Below, piece after piece: positions 5,997-8,589 of a stretch of 8,589 nt of DNA. The notes under the pieces were generated by a model. The model had not been told where the DNA came from. It worked only from the letters and a program-made list of their open reading frames with translations, and searched no databases. How positions within the stretch are numbered: position 1 is the stretch's first letter; each line of letters opens with the position of its first letter. Source of the DNA: an uncultured Eubacteriales bacterium (GTDB taxonomy: Bacteria; Bacillota; Clostridia; Oscillospirales; Oscillospiraceae); assembly GCA_900553135.1 (NCBI GenBank), contig USCO01000093.1, positions 1 to 8,589 on the forward strand, in the 5' to 3' direction. A program made the position numbers and the translations under genes.

Positions 5997-6696
5997 AGGT
6001 TTCCTCTTTCAGTGCCGCAATGATTTTTTCCTTAAATTCCTGACTGTCCAGATTGGACTTCTCCACCACTTCCAGCATGCCGTGGCTGAGCAGCACGATC
6101 TCATCACACAGGTCCAGGGCCAGGTCCATAATATGGGTGGAAAAGATGGTGATTTTTCCCTCCTTCTGGGCGCGGAGCAGCTGCTTCATTTCCTCCGCCA
6201 CCACCACATCCAGAGAAGTCAGCGGCTCGTCCAGCAAGAGGACCTTGGGCTGGGCGATGATGTTGATGAGCATCTGCATCTTGTTCTTCATGCCGTGGGA
6301 GTAGTCCTTCAGCAGCTTGTCCCGATCCTCGGGCGCAATGCTCATCATGTCAAAATATTCGTCCGCGGAGCGGATGTTCTGGATGGAGGATTCGTTGATG
6401 TCCAGGAAGAATTTCAGAAACTCCCGCCCGGTAAGAAACTCCGGCACCGTGGGGGTAGAAAGCACGTAGCCAATGTCCTCGGGGGAGAGCTCTCTGGCCC
6501 CGCCGACGTCCTCCAGGAAAAAGGTACCGCTGTCGGCCCGGATGTCCCGATTGAGGCAGTTGAAGAGGGTGGTCTTGCCGGCGCCGTTGCGGCCCAGCAG
6601 GCCATAGATTTTTCCCTCCTCGAAGGTAAAGGTGATGTCTCTCAACACCTCTTTTGACTCAAAACGCTTTGAGAGATGGTCAATGACAAACTTCAT
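5989..6696 (-). CDS. ABC transporter ATP-binding protein
   Basis: A 235-aa nucleotide-binding subunit. Walker A GRNGAGKT is at 35-42, the signature loop YSHGMKNKM around 132-140 (variant of LSGGQ), Walker B VLLLDEP at 152-158, the D-loop SLD at 161-163, and the switch His in STH at 186-188. It is the ATP-hydrolysing partner of the overlapping permease, on the cytosolic face of the membrane. One departure from the usual sequence: at the Q-loop, where IGYLPQ is typical, it reads IGYVLS, so the coupling Gln is replaced by Ser80. The signature loop is also unusual, with His for the first Gly-region residue. Walker A, Walker B and the switch His are intact, so ATP hydrolysis is expected. The ATG has AAGGAG 6 bases upstream and lies 32 bases after the 58-aa gene, within an apparent four-gene operon. 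Confidence 0.92.
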   Translation of the reverse strand: MKFVIDHLSKRFESKEVLRDITFTFEEGKIYGLLGRNGAGKTTLFNCLNRDIRADSGTFFLEDVGGARELSPEDIGYVLSTPTVPEFLTGREFLKFFLDINESSIQNIRSADEYFDMMSIAPEDRDKLLKDYSHGMKNKMQMLINIIAQPKVLLLDEPLTSLDVVVAEEMKQLLRAQKEGKITIFSTHIMDLALDLCDEIVLLSHGMLEVVEKSNLDSQEFKEKIIAALKEETYA

Positions 6697-6728
6697 ACGG
6701 ATCTCCTTGCTGTTTGATAGGTTCTATC

Positions 6729-6905
6729 TTATTGGATGCGAAAACCATGGGCGCAGGTTTCAAACACAAAGTCCATTTTTTCTTTGTGGTTGGAAAATAC
6801 CAACGGTTCATAGCCGTCGCACTGGACTTCATGAAAGGAAAGGATGTGTTCGCTGCGATTGATCCATATGGTATGGGGCTGCGCTTGGGTAGTTGATTGT
6901 TCCAT
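6729..6905 (-). CDS. 58-aa small protein, unknown function
   Basis: A 58-residue soluble, mildly acidic protein beginning MEQSTTQAQPHTIWINRSEH and ending in HGFRIQ. I do not recognise a named domain. The pattern of a central SFHEV, a GYEPLVF segment and a terminal GFRIQ looks like a compact alpha/beta fold, and it resembles short uncharacterised proteins of gut Firmicutes that I recall only vaguely. The start is ATG at 6905-6903 with a strong AGAAGGAG site about 6 bases upstream; a longer upstream reading frame overlaps the coiled-coil gene and is not needed. It follows the coiled-coil gene by 17 bases and precedes the ABC ATPase by 32 bases, so all four are likely on one transcript. No signal peptide or membrane segment is visible. 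Confidence 0.72.
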   Translation of the reverse strand: MEQSTTQAQPHTIWINRSEHILSFHEVQCDGYEPLVFSNHKEKMDFVFETCAHGFRIQ

Positions 6906-6922
6906 ATGCGGCTCCTTCTGCC

Positions 6923-7864
6923 TTACATGGATGCGCTGCGGACCAGCTGTTCCGTTTCCTCGGAGATGCGGAGCAGCTCTGTCTCCGCCTGGTCCATCAA
7001 AGTCCGCAGATGGGCCAATACTCCGCTGATCTGGCTTCTGGTGCGCTGCACCTGTTCCTGAGATTGACGGATTCGATCCAGCACGGCCCAATCGGCAAAA
7101 ATTCCGTCAAAAAAGTAGTCGGCCATCCGTAGGAACCCGTCAATGCTGACCTGAATGTTTGCGTCAATGGTGACATCGGCCAGTTCCGTTTTGAAGCGGC
7201 GCAGCCGGGTCTGCAGGGTTTCCACCGCGGCCTGGGCATCGTCCAGGCGGCTGTGCTTCATCAGGTCGGTGACCAGACCGCCGCCCAACAGGTCCCAGGT
7301 TCCCCAGCCTTCCGCACTGTCCAGCTGGGACAAAATATGGTCCGCACAGGAAAGTGCGGCCCTGCCGGCGTCCCAAGCCTCCTGCAATTCCTGCTTTTGG
7401 CTCATCAAATAGCCCTGCCGTTCCTCCAACTCCAGGATTTTTTCGGCGGTGCTCCCGCCTGCGGCCTTCACGGCCAGCGTCTTTTCCTGCAGAACGGAGG
7501 CATAGCGGTCCTCGCAGCCCTGGAGGGCGGCCAATTCCTCCTCGCACCGCGTCAGATCTTCCTCCGCGCCCAGCAGCTCTCGGGCGGCGGCATCGTATTT
7601 TACTTGGGCGGCGTAGGCTTCCTGCCGTTCCTGGGTCAATTTTTCGTCCATCTTGCCTATGACATTGTAAAAAAATGCGGCCAGGCTCCGCCCCTCCAGC
7701 CGGTCCACATCGGCCTGCTCGTCAGACAACAGCTGCCGGAGCTCCTCCGTGCGGGCGGCATAGGTCTTTCGCTGGGCGCGCAATTCGCCCAGGGAAGCTT
7801 CCAGCTTTTTCTTCCTTGCGCATTGAGCCTGCAGCTGGCGCAGTTGTTCATCATAACACTTCAT
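6923..7864 (-). CDS. Coiled-coil protein with a GWGTWD-LGGGL motif, unknown function
   Basis: A 313-aa cytosolic protein. Residues 1 to about 170 are rich in Glu, Gln, Lys, Arg, Leu and Ala in heptad-like order, indicating long coiled coils. A break around 61-71 reads LAAFFYNVIGK. A distinct segment follows: GWGTWDLLGGGLVTDLMKHS (186-205) and then RLDDAQAAVETLQTRLRRF. The next part contains ADYFFDGIFADWAVLDRI (248-265), and a final helix runs about 266-313. I have the impression that the Gly/Trp motif recurs in uncharacterised Firmicutes coiled-coil proteins, but I know no function. I chose the ATG at 7864 over a GTG 27 bases upstream because AAAGGAA precedes it and the extra residues look like random Arg-rich sequence. 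It is the first gene of the apparent operon with the 58-aa protein and the ABC pair. Confidence 0.82.
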   Translation of the reverse strand: MKCYDEQLRQLQAQCARKKKLEASLGELRAQRKTYAARTEELRQLLSDEQADVDRLEGRSLAAFFYNVIGKMDEKLTQERQEAYAAQVKYDAAARELLGAEEDLTRCEEELAALQGCEDRYASVLQEKTLAVKAAGGSTAEKILELEERQGYLMSQKQELQEAWDAGRAALSCADHILSQLDSAEGWGTWDLLGGGLVTDLMKHSRLDDAQAAVETLQTRLRRFKTELADVTIDANIQVSIDGFLRMADYFFDGIFADWAVLDRIRQSQEQVQRTRSQISGVLAHLRTLMDQAETELLRISEETEQLVRSASM

Positions 7865-7928
7865 AGATTGCCATTCCTTTCTTCGGCGCACCGAAATTTG
7901 AGTTCAGATACGGCGTTCCGTGATAGAC

Positions 7929-7959
7929 AAAAAGGGGCTTCACAGCTCTGTGAAGCCCC
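7929..7959 (-). terminator. Intrinsic terminator of the 36-aa gene
   Basis: A perfect 11-bp stem, GGGGCTTCACA (7934-7944) with TGTGAAGCCCC (7949-7959), and a 4-base loop. On the minus strand it is followed by five T (7929-7933). It lies 28 bases after the stop of the 36-aa gene and 64 bases before the coiled-coil gene start. It therefore separates the two units, or attenuates read-through into the ABC cluster. Confidence 0.88.
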
Positions 7960-7987
7960 AACATGACCGGGATCAGATATTCCATCT

Positions 7988-8098
7988 TCAGCCAACTTTT
8001 TGCAGAATGATCTCGATCCCAAGCGCTTTTGCGTATGCTGGGTTTCTCTGGAGCATGTCCATCAAACGGATTGCCTGAATTCTTCTCTTTGCATCCAT
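7988..8098 (-). CDS. 36-aa small protein, unknown function
   Basis: A short gene starting MDAKRRIQAIRLMDMLQRNP and ending in LGIEIILQKVG. The sequence is basic in the first third and looks like a helical pair (RIQAIRLMDMLQ, then PAYAKALGIE). I recall similar N-termini in short hypothetical proteins of Clostridia but no function. Support comes from context: a GAGGTG ribosome binding site about 6-7 bases before the ATG, a plausible promoter ending about 44 bases upstream, and a strong terminator shortly after the stop. Together these make a complete minimal transcription unit. It might be a small regulator or a truncated relic of a longer protein; nothing in the sequence shows damage. Confidence 0.6.
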   Translation of the reverse strand: MDAKRRIQAIRLMDMLQRNPAYAKALGIEIILQKVG

Positions 8099-8148
8099 TC
8101 CCATCACCTCACGGAAAAACGGTTTCTGTATTCTCTGCTGATGGGATC

Positions 8149-8178
8149 ATTGTATCAGGGAATGTCACATTCTGCCAG
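8149..8178 (-). promoter_or_regulatory. Putative promoter of the 36-aa gene, with an internal palindrome
   Basis: On the minus strand an extended -10, TGATACAAT (hexamer TACAAT at 8149-8154, 5 of 6 consensus), and a -35-like CTGGCA (8173-8178, 4 of 6) are separated by 18 bases. Transcription would begin near 8142, about 44 bases before the ATG. The spacer is largely occupied by a perfect palindrome (8160-8172). Confidence 0.5.
8160..8172. promoter_or_regulatory. Candidate operator: perfect 13-base palindrome between -35 and -10
   Basis: GAATGTGACATTC (minus strand) has two 6-base arms around a single central base. It lies exactly between the predicted -35 and -10 of the 36-aa gene, a position where a bound dimeric repressor would block RNA polymerase. 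It does not match the Gram-positive LexA box. The regulator is unknown. Confidence 0.4.
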
Positions 8179-8234
8179 AACGGGATCAGCAAAATAGAGG
8201 TGCTTATTTTCACTGCCGCAGCAAATATAGCCCC

Positions 8235-8588
8235 TTATTTTCCGCGCTGCTCCAGCTGCTCTTTATATGCCTGGTACTGCTGGGCGTTGATGGAGCCGGT
8301 GGCCAGCATACGCTCCGCCCAAAGCTGCAGCGTCTCCACGGTGATGGAGATGCGCTCCAGCTCCTGCTGGATAAAAATGAAGTCGGCCAGCTCGTCCTCG
8401 CTGATGACCCCATCCGCGGTGATTTCGATGAGCCGCTCTTTCCGCTTGTTCATGGAGTTGAGGGATGCCAGCATTTCCAGGACAATCTGGGAGAGGTCCT
8501 TGATTTTGACCTCCGGGACATAATGCTGGCCGATGGGGCACTGGTTGGCGCAGTAATAGTTGCAGAGGCTGGGCTGCTTGTACTTTTC
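8235..8588 (-). CDS. C-terminal part of a Cys-rich CPIG-motif protein, probably an XRE-type regulator (5' end outside window)
   Basis: The last 117 codons of a gene that continues beyond the right edge; the in-frame ATG at 8474 is internal, because conserved-looking sequence continues upstream of it. The visible part opens with a cysteine cluster, LCNYYCANQCPIGQ, with Cys at visible residues 9, 13 and 17. It continues KIKDLSQIVLEMLASLN, a charged helix KRKERLIEITADG, an acidic helix, and a final helix around TVETLQLWAERMLATG. From memory this resembles the C-terminal half of helix-turn-helix XRE-family proteins in gut Clostridia. The DNA-binding domain itself would be outside the window, so the assignment is tentative. 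The Cys cluster could bind metal or sense redox state. The stop is TAA at 8237-8235, with no clear terminator before the next promoter. Confidence 0.65.
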   Translation of the reverse strand, partial: EKYKQPSLCNYYCANQCPIGQHYVPEVKIKDLSQIVLEMLASLNSMNKRKERLIEITADGVISEDELADFIFIQQELERISITVETLQLWAERMLATGSINAQQYQAYKEQLEQRGK

Positions 8589-8589
8589 C

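Noticed and set aside
7865..7928. A promoter directly ahead of the coiled-coil gene
   Set aside because: Only poor -35/-10 matches (TTTTGT and TATCTG); read-through or a promoter I cannot recognise is equally possible.
7253..7966. 237-codon + strand frame opposite the coiled-coil gene
   Set aside because: Antisense of a heptad-rich gene; it also crosses the terminator at 7929-7959.
1..8589. CRISPR arrays, tRNA/rRNA genes, insertion sequences or attachment sites
   Set aside because: No repeated spaced units, cloverleaf sequences, transposase fragments or flanking direct repeats were seen.

Overview
The window looks like chromosome of an endospore-forming Clostridia bacterium of fairly high GC, most likely a gut Oscillospiraceae/Ruminococcaceae type. 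The basis is a spoIIAB-sigF pair with GC-rich codons, strong AGGAGG-type ribosome binding sites, and several short genes that resemble proteins I associate with gut Firmicutes. The taxon is inferred; there is no rRNA or other direct marker.

Layout. (1) Positions 2-1017, + strand: the end of the sporulation operon, with the 3' part of spoIIAB overlapping sigF by ATGA. A long hairpin at 1016-1053 begins at the sigF stop codon and can serve as terminator in both directions. (2) 1077-1964, - strand: an ANT(6)/AadE-type aminoglycoside 6-adenylyltransferase with a TTG start and its own promoter. (3) 2102-4242, - strand: a metal-homeostasis transcription unit. It has a sigma-A-type promoter (TTGACA-17-TAAAGT), a NiCo (czcD) riboswitch with an intrinsic terminator as expression platform, a cation diffusion facilitator exporter, and then a DMT/EamA transporter made of two closely similar halves. 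A strong terminator closes the unit. (4) 4425-7864, - strand: a compact four-gene cluster of unknown function: a 313-aa coiled-coil protein, a 58-aa small protein, an ABC ATPase and a 523-aa polytopic permease. Gaps are 17 and 32 bases, then an 8-base overlap. (5) 7929-8588, - strand: a 36-aa mini-gene with its own promoter and terminator, downstream of the C-terminal end of a protein with a Cys-rich CPIG motif that leaves the window.

How the parts work together. SpoIIAB holds SigF inactive until the forespore forms, so their translational coupling keeps inhibitor and sigma factor in proportion. In the metal unit, excess Co(II)/Ni(II) (or possibly Fe(II)) should stabilise the aptamer, block the terminator and switch on the CDF exporter, with read-through into the DMT gene. 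The ABC cluster pairs a conventional ATPase/permease couple with two cytosolic-looking proteins whose roles I cannot assign.

The most interesting items are the riboswitch unit and its unexpected second transporter, the gapless internal duplication of that transporter, the uncharacterised coiled-coil/small-protein/ABC operon, and the 36-aa gene whose predicted promoter contains a perfect 13-base palindrome.
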